Source of the DNA: Anisus vortex
Lineage: Eukaryota > Mollusca > Gastropoda > Planorbidae
DNA length: 64,000 nt
Reading direction: 5' to 3'
Assembly (NCBI GenBank): GCA_949126835.1
Contig: OX421497.1
Location: 43,112,226 to 43,176,225, forward strand
The translations under genes were made by a program, and so were the position numbers. The notes beneath the pieces are model-generated. The model was given only the letters and a program-made list of their open reading frames with translations, did not search any database and was not told the DNA's origin. Shown here one piece after another: positions 35,404 to 46,806 of the stretch (positions are counted from its first letter, which is position 1; every line of letters starts with the position of its first letter).

Positions 35404-38079
35404 CAGTGGTGTAGCTAGGGAGGGGCAAGGGGGGACATATGTCCCCGGGCGCCACGTTAGGGGGCGCCAAAATGAGTATTAAAACTAATTATTTAATTAT
35501 TTTTTATGTAAGCTAATGTATCCCAAAGACGTTTGCAAGATTGAATTTTGGAGCTCCACAAATATCTGCATAATTTTGGAGCTCCACAAATATCTTCATT
35601 ATAAACCAGTTGGCAAGCATGATTTTGGCGCTCCATTGAGCATTAAGGGGCGCCATTCTACTCATAAACAAATGACACGTCCACAATGTAAGATTGCAGA
35701 TGGCGTTTTTTTAAAACAATGATCAGTTTGGGTTCAAATATTATTCTTCATATACTGAAAGTGGCATCTGGTTTTAACAATTATACAGGTTGGATAATTT
35801 CGAGTCGAATGTAGGATTTTACGTGAGTGCAAGAAAGATAGAATAATAAGGGACTACTTCAAATTAGTTGAAAAGAGAAAGATAGATAACAAGTACTCGT
35901 CTCGTTGAATATAATATGTAGCTTTCTCTCACGTACACCAGTATCGAACGCCGACTAGCATATGGAGAGGAAGTAAATCGCTGGTGGCTATTATATTCAC
36001 CAATTAATAAAGCTGCTTACTGTTTCTGCTGTCTATTGTTTACATCATCAAGTTCAAACACACGATCTTCATTTGAGTTAACCAATTGTTTCAACAAATG
36101 GAGAAAGCCATAAAAAGTACATTCTCATGAAAACAGTTTCACAAAATTTGGCACTGCGTGGCCATGAGGAATATCTGCATAAGGACGAGGATAAAAATGT
36201 TGGAAACTTTCTCTCTGTGATCAAACTCGTTGCTCAGTATGATCCACTGTTAGAAAAACACATACAACATACCTGGTTCAGTATCTTATTTATCACCGGA
36301 AATCCAAAATGAATTCCACCTACTTGCATCGACTGTAAGGAATCAGCTGTTGAGTGGAATCAGAAAAAAACTTACGGTATCTTACTTGACTGTTGATCTA
36401 GGACACCGGGAACAGCTTTCTCAAGTCGTCAGATTTGTGGATTTTCAAACTAAAAAAGTACCCATCAAAGAATCAGTTTTAGGTTTTGTTCAGATACATT
36501 CCAAAGATGCAGCAAGCTTTGAAAGAATTATCGTAGAGAAACTGGAATCTGATAACATACCTCTAGCCGACTGTCGGTCACAATGTTATGACAATGCTGC
36601 TGTAATGACTGGGCATATTATCAGCGAATATGTGCCATAAATCATAGAGCATTGTTCGTCAACTGTGACAACCACAGCTTAAAAGTAGCAGGAGTACACT
36701 CAGCTAAACAGGATCCAGTTGTTATCACATTTTTTGGAAAAGTTGAATTTAAATATTTGTTTTGTTCTCCTTCAACAACTCGTTGGGAAGAATTAAAAAG
36801 AGTTGTGCAAATCACAGTGAAGAGGGAGTCTGAAACACGCCTGAGTGCACGATCAGAAGCTGTTAAAGATATTTATGAAGGACTAGATGAACTAGTATGG
36901 CTGTTGGAAAAATTATCAGAAGATGCACCTATGACGCCTGACACCAGGAGTGATGCAGAAACTTAGCTAGCAGGTATATTGAACTTTAACTTCCTAGTTT
37001 TGTTACATTTCTGGAACATCATACTTGGGAAAATTGATCGTGACCAGAAACGGTTACAGGATCCTACTATGAAGTTCAAGAAAGCAGCATCTGATCTTGA
37101 GCAAGAACTTGTCAACATTCGTGATAATTTGAGCCAGGTTGCGGTAGACAATGGAAAAACAAGATGCAAAAGTTGGGGAATCGAGGTTGACAGAAGGATT
37201 AGACGACATCGGAGGATGCCTGTGGGAATTAGCAAGAGAAGCAGGTGTTTCTGCAGAAGAAGTAATTGCACGTGTTATGAACAGCGTAATTGATAGACCC
37301 CAAAAGGAGATATTAATACGGTTTTTACGTCTAAACAAGCTAAACACCAAATTTGATTTTTTTTCTAGACGTCAAAACTCTTCTCGCTGAGTGTCTACAC
37401 TTTGTCAAAATTGTTTAGATTTTGGAAATTTCTACGACACTGACGTCAATGGGCACGAATTGTGCACAGAAATCGGAGACTGCAAAAATGCTGCTCAGTG
37501 CCCGGACTGAAGTTCTACTGGAAACTCCTTTGGATCTTCTTGGTTTTATTGTTTCATATGGAGATGACGTATTTCCAAATCTGCGCATATCACTGCAAAT
37601 ACTTCTAACAATTACTGTTTCAATTGCAAGCTGTGAGCGGTCCTTCACCAAACTGAAGCTTATTTTGTCTTATTTACGTGTTTCAATGTGACAAGATCGT
37701 CTGTGTGATCTTGCACTCCTTAGAATCGAAAGAGAAACACTTGACTTTAGAATATTAATTTTGACAACGTGATTGACGAGTTTACGACAGTTAAATCAAG
37801 GAAGATCAATTTTTTTGTAGACTAGATCTATGTCTATTCGAGTTATGTATAATTAGAAAAGTTTTTTTTTTTCTAATGAATTGTTTACAGGCGTATAGAG
37901 AATTATTAGTCTCTATACTATTTCATAAAAATGCCAGATGCTTCGAAAATGAACCATATAAACCGTGAAATTTCAAAATTTTCTTGGGGGCTCAGTGAGC
38001 CCTCATACTCTGTCGATCCGGAAGGGGCGCAGACTTTGTGTCATGTCCCCGAGCGCAGATGACCATAGCTACGCCACTG
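35404..38079 (+). mobile_element. Complete but dead hAT element, 2676 bp
   Basis: Left end CAGTGGTGTAGCTAGGGAGG; right end CATAGCTACGCCACTG, an inverted match. Flanking ACCCCCAT (35396-35403) and TCCCCCAT (38080-38087) form an 8-bp target duplication with one change, the hAT hallmark. The interior carries a plus-strand transposase relic. Confidence 0.9.
36104..37815 (+). pseudogene. ZMYM1-like hAT transposase, frameshifted
   Basis: Collinear blocks on plus: QNLALRGHEEYLHKDEDKN, NFLSVIKLVAQYDPLLEKHI (36150-36270), VRFVDFQTKKVPIKESVLGF, CRSQCYDNAAVMTGH (catalytic Asp block; family G-Q-x-Y-D reads S-Q-C-Y-D), FVNCDNHSLKVAG, STTRWEELKR and ETRLSARSEAVKD. The end is IASCERSFTKLKLILSYLRV (37630-37690) and QDRLCDLALLRIERET, the dimerisation helix that closes the protein. 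Stops and frameshifts are few but clear, for example after ISEYVP (36637), so the copy is younger than the two neighbouring hAT relics but not active. In living elements the enzyme cuts and pastes the 2.7 kb unit. Confidence 0.9.
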
Positions 38080-38203
38080 TCCCCCATCGTGGGGCCTGAT
38101 CAGTAGAGGTCACGATCGGCGACTCCAAGGGACAAATGGTTAATCCCTTACCAGTGAGAGGCTAGTTTACACATGGGCGCTGCGTTCCCTGTAACAGCAG
38201 AAC

Positions 38204-39033
38204 TAGGGATGTTAAAACCAATTATCAGTTCTACAAAACCGGTTTGAAATCGGATTTCGGTTTCCCCCTCCCCCACCGCCCGCGCAATGTCACAAGTCAC
38301 ATGCCGGAACAGCCAAATGTGCGTAGTTTTGTAGGTATATTTGAAAAATACTTCAAACTTAATTAGTGTTTGCAGGGCATTCAAGGGGTTGATTTGTGTG
38401 AATACAATATGATTTTGTACTCTTTAGCATAAAATTCTTTAGAACTAAAAAAATCTGGGCTAATTGATTAAAACCGATAATAGCTTTCAATTTTTCAATA
38501 GTGATAATCAAATTACCGATTATCGTTGTTAGCATATGAAGAGGCATATATTTATGATAACTTGTAAAATAATGTGTTAAAAGAGAATCAACAGAATATG
38601 TATGTAATAGTGCCGTTAATAATGAAGCACAGACGCGGTGTTTTGAAAATCTAAACCGGTTTTCGGTTTCAAAACCGGAATACCGGGTTTAACATCCCTA
38701 GCAGTGGCGTATTTAGGCATGTTCCACATGTTCCACTGGAACAGGGGCCCCCACACAAAAGGGGCCTTCACACATCCCAAAAAGATTTTTTTTAGTGATA
38801 TCCCCAATCTTTCGTTGAAAATGTTTATATATTCCCCTACAATGTTAAGGCGTCCAGTGAAACCAAGCTAAGCGCAACATAAAATTATGATAAAATGTAC
38901 GATTTTATAGAATGTAACATGAATTAACGGCACTTTTCTGAGGTATGTGGAAGGCAGGAGCTAGGCCATGAGGGGCCCCCACATAAATTTGCGAACAGGG
39001 TCCCCACAATCCTAAATACGGCCCTGATCCCTA
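38204..39033. mobile_element. hAT MITE (CCGGTTTT family) with nested insertion
   Basis: Left TIR TAGGGATGTTAAAACC at 38204; right end GTTTAACATCCCTA at 38700. A second element (38702-39026) has landed exactly at the right terminus. The perfect TSD AGCAGAAC is at 38196-38203 and, beyond the nested element, at 39034-39041. Internal CCGGTTT and ACCGATAATAGC blocks match 63089-63878 in the opposite orientation. Confidence 0.9.
38702..39026 (+). mobile_element. hAT MITE A, nested
   Basis: Ends CAGTGGCGTATTTAGGCATG and CTAAATACGGCCCTG; flanks ATCCCTAG and ATCCCTAA, an 8-bp TSD with one change that duplicates the terminus of the host MITE. Confidence 0.9.
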
Positions 39034-39072
39034 AGCAGAACACAACACTATGAAAAGTATAAATATTGCCAC

Positions 39073-39413
39073 CAGGGCCGTATTTAGGATTGTGGGGACC
39101 ATGTTCCTAAATTTATGTGAGGGCCCTGTTCCCAAATCCTCGTGGTCTCGCCCTGCCTTCCACATAGGGCCTACCTCAGAAAAGGGCCGTTAATTCATAT
39201 TACATTCTGTAAAATCATACATTTTATGTGACACGTAGCTTGGTTGAGCTGGATCGCTTTAAATTGTATGGGAATAAATTAATTTTATTTTAAATTTTTA
39301 ACGAAATATGGGGATGCCACTCAAACATTTCTTTTTGAGATGTGTGGGGGCCCCTTTTGTGTGGGGGCCCCTGTTCCAATGGAACATGTTGAACATGCCT
39401 AAATACGCCACTG
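39073..39413 (-). mobile_element. hAT MITE B, inverted relative to A
   Basis: Ends CAGGGCCGTATTTAGGATTG and CCTAAATACGCCACTG. Perfect TSD ATTGCCAC at 39065-39072 and 39414-39421. Same family as A, opposite direction, 46 bp away. Confidence 0.95.
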
Positions 39414-39538
39414 ATTGCCACTCCTAGTTGTGCGTTGTGTGCGTAGCGCATTTATAATTTGCAAACATGTCACAAATCAGGCACTTTCTATAATGCTAAC
39501 TCCATTTCGTGCCATTAGCTTCATTTAGTAGACTAGAG

Positions 39539-39735
39539 CAGGGGTCGGCAAACTTTAGATAATAGTGTGCCAAAGTAGCATTTCTAAATCTTTCAGGTTG
39601 CCAACGGCCTTAATGTCATCCTGCTCTTTTCATGCAGAAGATACTTAAACTTCCTTTTTCTTGGTCTTTCACGTAAAAATTTAAAACCATACTGCGTGCC
39701 AAGTCTAGCACGCATACCGTAGGTTGCCCACCCCG
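39539..39735. mobile_element. 197 bp hAT MITE
   Basis: Left end CAGGGGTCGGCAAACTTT; right end TAGGTTGCCCACCCCG. Perfect 8-bp TSD GACTAGAG at 39531-39538 and 39736-39743. A related copy begins at 44003. Confidence 0.95.
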
Positions 39736-39784
39736 GACTAGAGTGTAGTCCTACCAATACGGTCAATAAAAACAGTGGATATGT

Positions 39785-39915
39785 TAAGTTTGCCAAATTT
39801 ACCGTTGCCAAAATCACCGCTTTGATAGTTTTGCCGAAATTACCGTTGCCGAATTTACCGTTGCCAAAATTACCTTGCCGAAAATACCGTTGGCGAATTT
39901 ACCGTTGCCAAATTT
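39785..39915. repeat. 15 bp ACCGTTGCCAAATTT tandem repeat
   Basis: About nine degenerate 14-16 bp units with the core CCGTTGCC(A/G)AA, alternating AATTT and AATTA. The minus-strand frame through it (LATVNSATVIS) is a by-product. Confidence 0.9.
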
Positions 39916-41270
39916 ACAGTGATTCATTTTTCTTATCCCGTGCTGTAGGCTCGGGCTAACCGTCACCATTTCCTTTCCAGTGGGTTTAATCTGGTCGCGG
40001 GCGTGACTAACATTACGACGTGTACATATCAGACGGGTGTGTGTGCGGTGTGTGTGTAAAGATACAGTTGACATTTGGTCACGTGATGAGAGAGCCTGTA
40101 GGTACGCAAGGCTTGAAAAGCAAACCAGAGTTGTTGTTTTTTCTTCTTTTGTTTTTGCTAAAGGTTTGATTACTAGATAACGTTCGGTGAAGTTTTTCAC
40201 TGTTCGACTTTTCTTGTACCGGTACATTTCACAATATTACATGCCCTTTGTTTGTATTGTTGTTATAATAAGTTATGTTAATGTTATATACAGCAAACGT
40301 GCTATCACATATGATACGACAATAAAGTATCATGATCTAGCTGCGATAACGCCGTAGGCATAGGGCTGCCACATACATATGTAGGCAATCAAAAGGAGGA
40401 TATAGAAGAACACACACAAAAAAAGAGGAAAAATGGGGACGTATTGAGTGTTTCCATTGAGTCGTCCATGTAAAACCCATATCAGTAGGCTACAGTAGGC
40501 GGGACCAGATCATACTCTGTGTGTGCGTGTGTGGGGGGGGGTCATATAGATGGACATGCAGTGATTGTACGTTTTTTTTACACTACGAGTCCTTTAAGCC
40601 CAAATCCCCCCCCCCCCCAAAAAAAAAAAAAAAAAAAAAAAAACAACATAAAAACAAAAAAAATAAAATACAAAAGGTGGATTAAACAATATTTGACACT
40701 GTTTATAAAAGTCAATACAATACTGATAAGTTCAATGCGAGGAACACAATTAGGCTAAAGCTATAAATAAATGATGACCTTCATCTGTCTTACCATTGAG
40801 CTCTGACCTTTTTTGAAAGGTTGTAGGCTACCTGTAATTAATGGGTGTGTGAGGCTTTATTGAAGAGGTGTTTCTATGAGTAGGCCTACTACAAATATCT
40901 ACAAATTAAATGTTTCATTTAGATGACATACCTGTATATACACTACCTTGGACCACCTTGACAAACGCAAAGTTATTGGGGGGGGGGAATATATATAATG
41001 TCCACTTTGTTGGCAGCAAACTATTACAATAAGTAATTATCATTTATTTTTGGATTATTCAATTGTATAAATAAATTATTGCAATTGTATTTTACTTATA
41101 CCCTATTTTTTACAATATGAACACAAACGTTGACTAATGTGTTAACAATATTTTTTTATTACAATACTTGTTTTTTTTTTATCTATCAATTCAATCTTTA
41201 ATTTAAACACAAACCGACTTAATAAAAGATCAAAAGAAAAAGGATTCAAACTCAAACCCACACAATTTCA
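39916..41270. other. No gene; homopolymers
   Basis: Contains C11 followed by about 26 A at 40606-40643, a G9 run at 40979 and TG-rich patches. No supported gene. The minus frame 39814-40227 overlaps the tandem repeat and shows no domain. Confidence 0.5.
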
Positions 41271-41281
41271 AATGTCATTAA

Positions 41282-41517
41282 GAGCAAATCAACCCATATC
41301 ACCGTGTCCCGAGCAAATCAACCCATATCACCGTGTCCCGAGCAAATCAACCCATATCACCGTGTCCCGAGAAATCAACCCATATCACCATGTCCCAAGC
41401 AAATCAACCCATATCACCGTGTCCCGAGCAAATCAACCCATATCACCGTGTCCCGAGCAAATCAACCCATATCACCGTGTCCCGAGCAAATCAACCCATA
41501 TCACCATGTCCCGAGCA
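41282..41517. repeat. 29 bp minisatellite, 8 units
   Basis: GAGCAAATCAACCCATATCA plus CCGTGTCCC repeated eight times, one unit being 28 bp. As 29 is not divisible by three, all three plus frames stay open and show the same peptides in rotation. Confidence 0.95.
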
Positions 41518-41524
41518 AATCATG

Positions 41525-41745
41525 GACCAACCAGAACTTTCTCACCAGGACCAACCAGAACTTTCTAACCAGGACCAACCAGAATTTTCTCGCCAGGACC
41601 AACCAGAACCTTCTCACCAGGACCAACCAGAACTTTCTCGCCAGGACCAACCAGAACTTTCTCACCAGGACCAACCAGAACTTTCTCGCCAGAATCAACC
41701 AGGATCAATCAGGCCCTTCTCGCCAGGATCAACCAGGCCCTTCTC
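41525..41745 (+). repeat. 24 bp in-frame minisatellite, 7 units plus 2 divergent
   Basis: ACCAACCAGAACTTTCTCAC plus CAGG, spaced exactly 24 bp at 41525, 41549, 41573, 41597, 41621, 41645 and 41669. In one frame it encodes DQPELSHQ repeats; two diverged units follow (INQDQSGPS-like). Confidence 0.95.
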
Positions 41746-42240
41746 AAGAGCAAAGAACACCAGTGCGGGTTGTAGTAGCAGCTCACTTTTCGCCTATTTC
41801 AATAAAACCTCACCTCAAAGCACCTCAACGAAAGTTACAAACACGCGGGAAAAGGAAGAAGAAAAGCTGCATTCTGACCGACACGCCAGAAAAAGCGAAA
41901 TTAGAATTGGACCAGTTTGGTCCGAAGGGTACTTTACATCTGAAAAAAACAGCGCAAGAAAAGCATAAAGCAACCTGGAAAAAATACTTCAGTTGTGAAT
42001 AATAAAACATCAAAAACAAGCATTGCAAAGGAATCGTCATCAGATGAAGAAGATAAGGAATGGCATTGTCCCAATTGCCTCTCAAAGTAGTCCACGGTAA
42101 AAAGGAATCCTGGATACAATGTCGGCAGTACAAAGAATGATCACATGAACATTGTATTGGAGACAAATATGACAATTACACACGCCACTACTGTGCATCA
42201 AGTGACTCTGACTATTTCGAATGATGCTTTTGAATTTGAA
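41746..42240 (+). pseudogene. C-terminal region of pogo/CENP-B-like transposase
   Basis: The frame reads KPHLKAPQRKLQTRGKRKKK then SCILTDTPEKAKLELDQ, a typical post-catalytic linker of pogo/DDE_1 transposases (P-x-x-R-K-x-x-R-G-K-R-K-x-x-S-x-I-L-T-x-TP). Farther on, in shifting frames, DEEDKEWHCPNCLSK and then WIQCRQYKE, SHEHCIGDKYDN and HYCASSDSD match the PHD-like finger ending such proteins, with C-x2-C, W-x2-C, H-x2-C spacing. The catalytic core is absent upstream, where two minisatellites replace it. Not functional. Confidence 0.7.
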
Positions 42241-44002
42241 TCGTTATGAAAACTCAAGTTAAAGTTACACTTTGTATTCAGTTAAAGTGTTTCATTTATT
42301 TTGGGATCAAAACAGTTCTGCATCTAGATCCAACTTGGTTACTTGTTATTCTTTCTATTTCACCGTTTTCAAGGGAATTTTGAGGCTTGCTACATGCAAA
42401 ACCGCCATATTTTTTTTTTAGTTTACATATATAGGCTGTTATACAAATCCGGACTGGGTTTTCGCTCATATTATATTTTCAAAGACTGTACAGAAAACCG
42501 AGACCCTCGAGATAGAGGTTCTATGTAGCACACCACTTAAAAAAAACTTAAACGTTAAATGTTCACCACGCCTACAAGTACAATGTCCACCACCAATACA
42601 TGTACAATGTGTTACAAGCTCCTACATTGGACTACCCATCTACTCCCATTCCTTTTTTTTCCGGACAACCATTGTCCACCATCGCAAGACCTACGTTAAT
42701 TCTTATCAAGATAAGCCTGTCTTGACCTTTGTCTCAAATCCTCATAGCTTAAAACTGAAATATTGTTTAGTATCCAATGGCATTATTACCTCCCCTCTTA
42801 ATACCAGGGTGTCACCCTTCCCCCCCCCCCATTTCCCAAACAGCATCACTGTACTAGAAACTAGGGACACAGGCGAAACTAGTTAAGCATAGTCAATAAC
42901 TTAACTTACTTTGCTACCGGGTAACAGTGCAGGTATACTGGCGAGCCACCATGATAATGATCCTTAGGGGAACCGCAGTGAACAATCTTGCTCTGGAATC
43001 CTTACTGTTACACGGCACGCCACGCCTTATAACTCAACTTCTAGGAAAATATCTAGAAATATAAAAAAAAAAAGATTTTTTTGTGAAGTAAATGTAAAGA
43101 AAACTAAGGACATTGATTTATCAACAATACATCAAAAGACTAAACATTTTTACAAGTTTTTATTATTCGTTAAATCTGGGATTTTTTTACATTATTTTTT
43201 CAATTTTCGATGGGAAAATGTGACGATATTTCAGAAAGTGATTGACCTGACCGTGTTTCCATTAGGGACCAATTAGCCGGCATTGACTCAATAGTGTTGT
43301 TTTGCTTTACCTGTGATTGTGAGGCTGAACAAACCAGGAAAACCAGTTAACTTAACATCATTTCAAACACTCATCAAAATACACTGATATTATATGTCTC
43401 ATAGTCCAGGTCGTCACGTTAAAGTAGTGGATAAAAAAGAGAGCGGGGCATACCAATCATTTTCAAAAAACATAGTTTTAACACGTAATAGCGGCCTAAC
43501 TGATTTTATTTTATAACAGCACATTCCTAATAAGTGCTTTTAAACTGTTCTTTTACGGGGCCCAATGTAACTAGGGTGCTACTTGAAAGGAAAAATGAAA
43601 TTCTGAAGGTTCCACTGCTGTGTTCGGTTTATCATAAGCCTACCGGTATTTCAGCTGTCAGTGACTTAATTTGACTTTGCGATGAGCTCACTGCTTGCTC
43701 AGACTGCTCAAAGCTACTCACCCAGTGTCTGTCTAGTAACAAACAGATCTTGGCTGAAGTTTCTGTGTATTTCAGCTAATCTGTTCAAATTATAAGTAGG
43801 TCTTTCACAAATTTAGTCTCGTACTAGGCAACATTCTTTCTAGTGGTCATAGAAGCTGGTCAACACAACTTTATTTTCTGAAGTGATACTTTACTTTGTT
43901 TTGCTTATTGAAAGTTATTGCTTACATTGTTGGTGCAAAAGAAACGTTCTTTTTAGTTTAAAGCCATGTATAAAATACACCTTTTTTTTAGTAAGATAGA
44001 TG
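42241..44002. other. No gene seen
   Basis: 42540-43010 is unusual in having several GTCCACCACC and TACAATGT words. A LINE-tail-like word GAACAAACCAGGAAAACCAG is at 43328, reverse of one at 8247. No exon supported. Confidence 0.45.
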
Positions 44003-44190
44003 CAGAGGTCGGCAACCTTTTCATTATAGCGTGTCGAAGTAGGATTTATAATTCATCCAGCGTGCTAAAAGCTTAAAGGTCATACTGCTCTTGCAGTCAA
44101 TTTCTCGTCGAAGAGGCCTGAATTGACTTTTTTGGGGGTCCTCCACGTGCCATTTAAAATCGCTCTGCGTGCCAAGTCTGGCATCTCGAA
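44003..44190. mobile_element. hAT MITE, right-truncated
   Basis: Starts CAGAGGTCGGCAACCTTTTC; contains TAGGATTTATAATTCATCCAG and GTGCCAAGTCTGGCA, similar to the element at 39539-39735 but longer inside. No right TIR or TSD. Confidence 0.7.
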
Positions 44191-44572
44191 ACTTGTACAT
44201 TGTTGAATTAGATATTTTTCTGCTAAACAGGTGAGTAAGGCGTCAAAAAGCTTTAAATAATAAATTCAGCAAAATCAAGTTACGTCCCATAAACTATTAT
44301 TACTGGTATTGGAATCGTGAAAATAAATCAAATTGTAGAATTGAAATTGTGAACTTGTTCAGCTCTAATTATTTATCATTAATACAATATAATAAATTTT
44401 TTAAGTGTTACAATAATATTTTTAAACAATACTAATTTCATAACCAAGCCAATGATACATATTTATGCGTACAAGCATATTAATTAACTCCCTTGCATTA
44501 CAACCTACACTTGGCAACTTTGATTTTAATTTGGATCAACATTTTTTTCTTCTAGTTCTGAGCTTCGTTAAA

Positions 44573-46806
44573 GGGAGAGAACACGATACTGTCATCTTAA
44601 TACCAGTGAACTAGTCAAGCCACATCAAGGCATGACTCACCAATTTTTTTTTTCTTTTTTGAGAATTGAAAGTTGATAGACTTTATTTCTTTATTGATTG
44701 TTTGGGGAAATAGTTAACAAAGTCAAAATATTTTTATAAAATAATATACAAACGCAATTTTGTCATTTTTTTTTTTTTTACTCAGCAACACCTGTCATGG
44801 TTATCACTGGCATCATATTTATTTGTTGAATGTATGAAAGTTGTGAATCCACCAATTTTAAACCATCACCAGCTGATAAAAAGATACAATTTGGTGTCAG
44901 TGTTCAATTTAAATAAGGCTTACAGTTGTCAGTAAACTGTTAATTTGATAAAAGTTGGCAGATACAGTAATTTGGTGAACTATTACTACACATTTGATCT
45001 ATCCCTTTTATCTCTATAAGAGTTAATAGTGACAATTTTGTATTGCCCAAAATGTTCTAGAAGTTAACATGTCATCCAATAAAAGAATAACATGACTATC
45101 ATTTTTCTTATACCTGTTTCTAACCTGCATTAATAACTATATTAGTGTCTAGAGAGAAATAATTGTATTACTGTAACCATGTTAATGTATTTTTATTCAT
45201 TAGTTACTATACTATAACATCATTAGATCTGATTTTTAAGTATCTGGCCCCATTTTATTTCTAAATAATTTCATTATCAAAAATCGGTGCACTGTCCACT
45301 AAAAATTACTTTATAATTATAATAAGTTTTTATTGACCATGATACAGTTTTTGTGGGGGAAGCTGCTGGTTTGATAAATAAGGCTCAGTACGTTTTGATA
45401 AGAATGTGTATTCAGCTGCCATTTTGAAAATAAATATTTGGGGATACAGTTGGCAGCTTGCTTTTTTTCTTTTGTTTGTTAGTAGTAGTAGTAAATTTAC
45501 AAATATGCACACATTAAATTTGTGTGAGTTCTGGAACTTTCTATTACCAGTAATTTACTTTTAAATAGCATTTTTAATTATTACTACCGGTACCTAATTA
45601 AATGTACAAAAATGTTAATTGTAAATGTAACTGCCACTTTTATTTGTGTTATTTAATTAATCTCTACAAAGTTTAGGTTACTTAAATCAAGAGAATATTT
45701 GGGCAAGTAACAGATTCCCATTGTAACATTATTAGATAGAAGCAATGATCACCTGCATTAAGTTATGATGGACTGGAATGAAGGATGCAATGTATTGCCT
45801 TAGTGATAGTGGATTCAACATGATGAAAAGGGATTAAGGGAAAGATAGTCAATCTAAACTAAGCAATTATTTCTAAGCACTGAATAAAAAGGAAATTCAT
45901 AGCTCACAAAATTTGCTGCAGATCTGCTAGAAAGTACATCTATGAATAATACTAACTGGTGTGTATATGTTAAAACAGAACTTTGAAGCTAAGAATGAAA
46001 GTTGCAAAAAAGTGTAAACAGTAACACAGGATCCTACATGGCTGTATATCTCAGAATATCTGTCCTACGTATACGCTCATTTATAATTATAATTCAAATC
46101 TTTGGATTTACAGGCAACAAATACATACAGTAATAGACAACCCTTACAATTATAGTATAGATATCTTGATACTAGTCAGTTGTTAAAAATGTATATTTAC
46201 TTAGATAAAAATGTGTGTATATATATATATATATATATAGTGTGAAATATGTTTGGCTTGTAACTATTACATGTTCATTAATAACATTTTTATTTGCATT
46301 TACTCGGTTGCTTTTGTGGTTAACTTTGTGCAATAATTTTTTTTAAACAGTCTATTCTTTAAAATATTTAAATTCTTGGTGTATTCTGTTTTAATGTTGT
46401 TTTTTCTATAAATCAAGCTACAGAGATCTTTTTCAGTAAGTGCCAAACATATTGATTACATCTTGTTTGGTAGTTCTGTGCTGTGGATTGTGTTGTGAAA
46501 GTAGGTAAATTTAAGGGAATCAATAAAACACATCAGATATTGGCTAGTTTGGGACCTTGGTTTTTGTTATAAATGTTAATTTTTAGTTTGGCTTCATCAT
46601 TTTCTGATTATTAAGACAGTCTTAACTTTTATCAATATATATTATAGAAATAGAAATATATACTTAAACTTAAAAATACAAAATCAAATATTAAAAAAAA
46701 AAGAGAGATTTTCTACCTTTTTTATTTTTATACATTTTGTTTTAAATATTTGAAAAAAACATTTTTCACAAATTTTGTGTTATGAAAAGTGAATGTAAAC
46801 AAGTAT
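44573..46806 (+). repeat. 2.2 kb non-coding repeat, copy 2
   Basis: Direct copy of 10533-12760, starting AAAGGGAGAGAACACGATAC. It lacks a duplication of about 35 bp present in copy 1 near 11780 and has gained a TA run at 46209-46238. No coding potential. Confidence 0.9.

Larger units (their letters stand above)
35318..38106 (+). repeat. Interspersed repeat split by hAT element
   Basis: The left part is 35318-35403 (ATTCATGGGCCCCATAAACT to CTGTACCCCCACCCCCAT). The right part is 38080-38106 (TCCCCCATCGTGGGGCCTG). Together they match the uninterrupted copy at 5925-6033. Confidence 0.8.

Noticed and set aside
39814..40227. Minus-strand frame of 137 codons
   Set aside because: It ends in the 15-mer array and the rest shows no domain or splice support.
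41501..41698. Minus-strand frame of KFWLVLV repeats
   Set aside because: Antisense shadow of the 24 bp minisatellite.
42609..43011. Possible solo LTR beginning TGTTACA and ending TGTTACA
   Set aside because: The flanks show no target duplication, no second copy exists in the window, and no PBS or polypurine tract could be placed.
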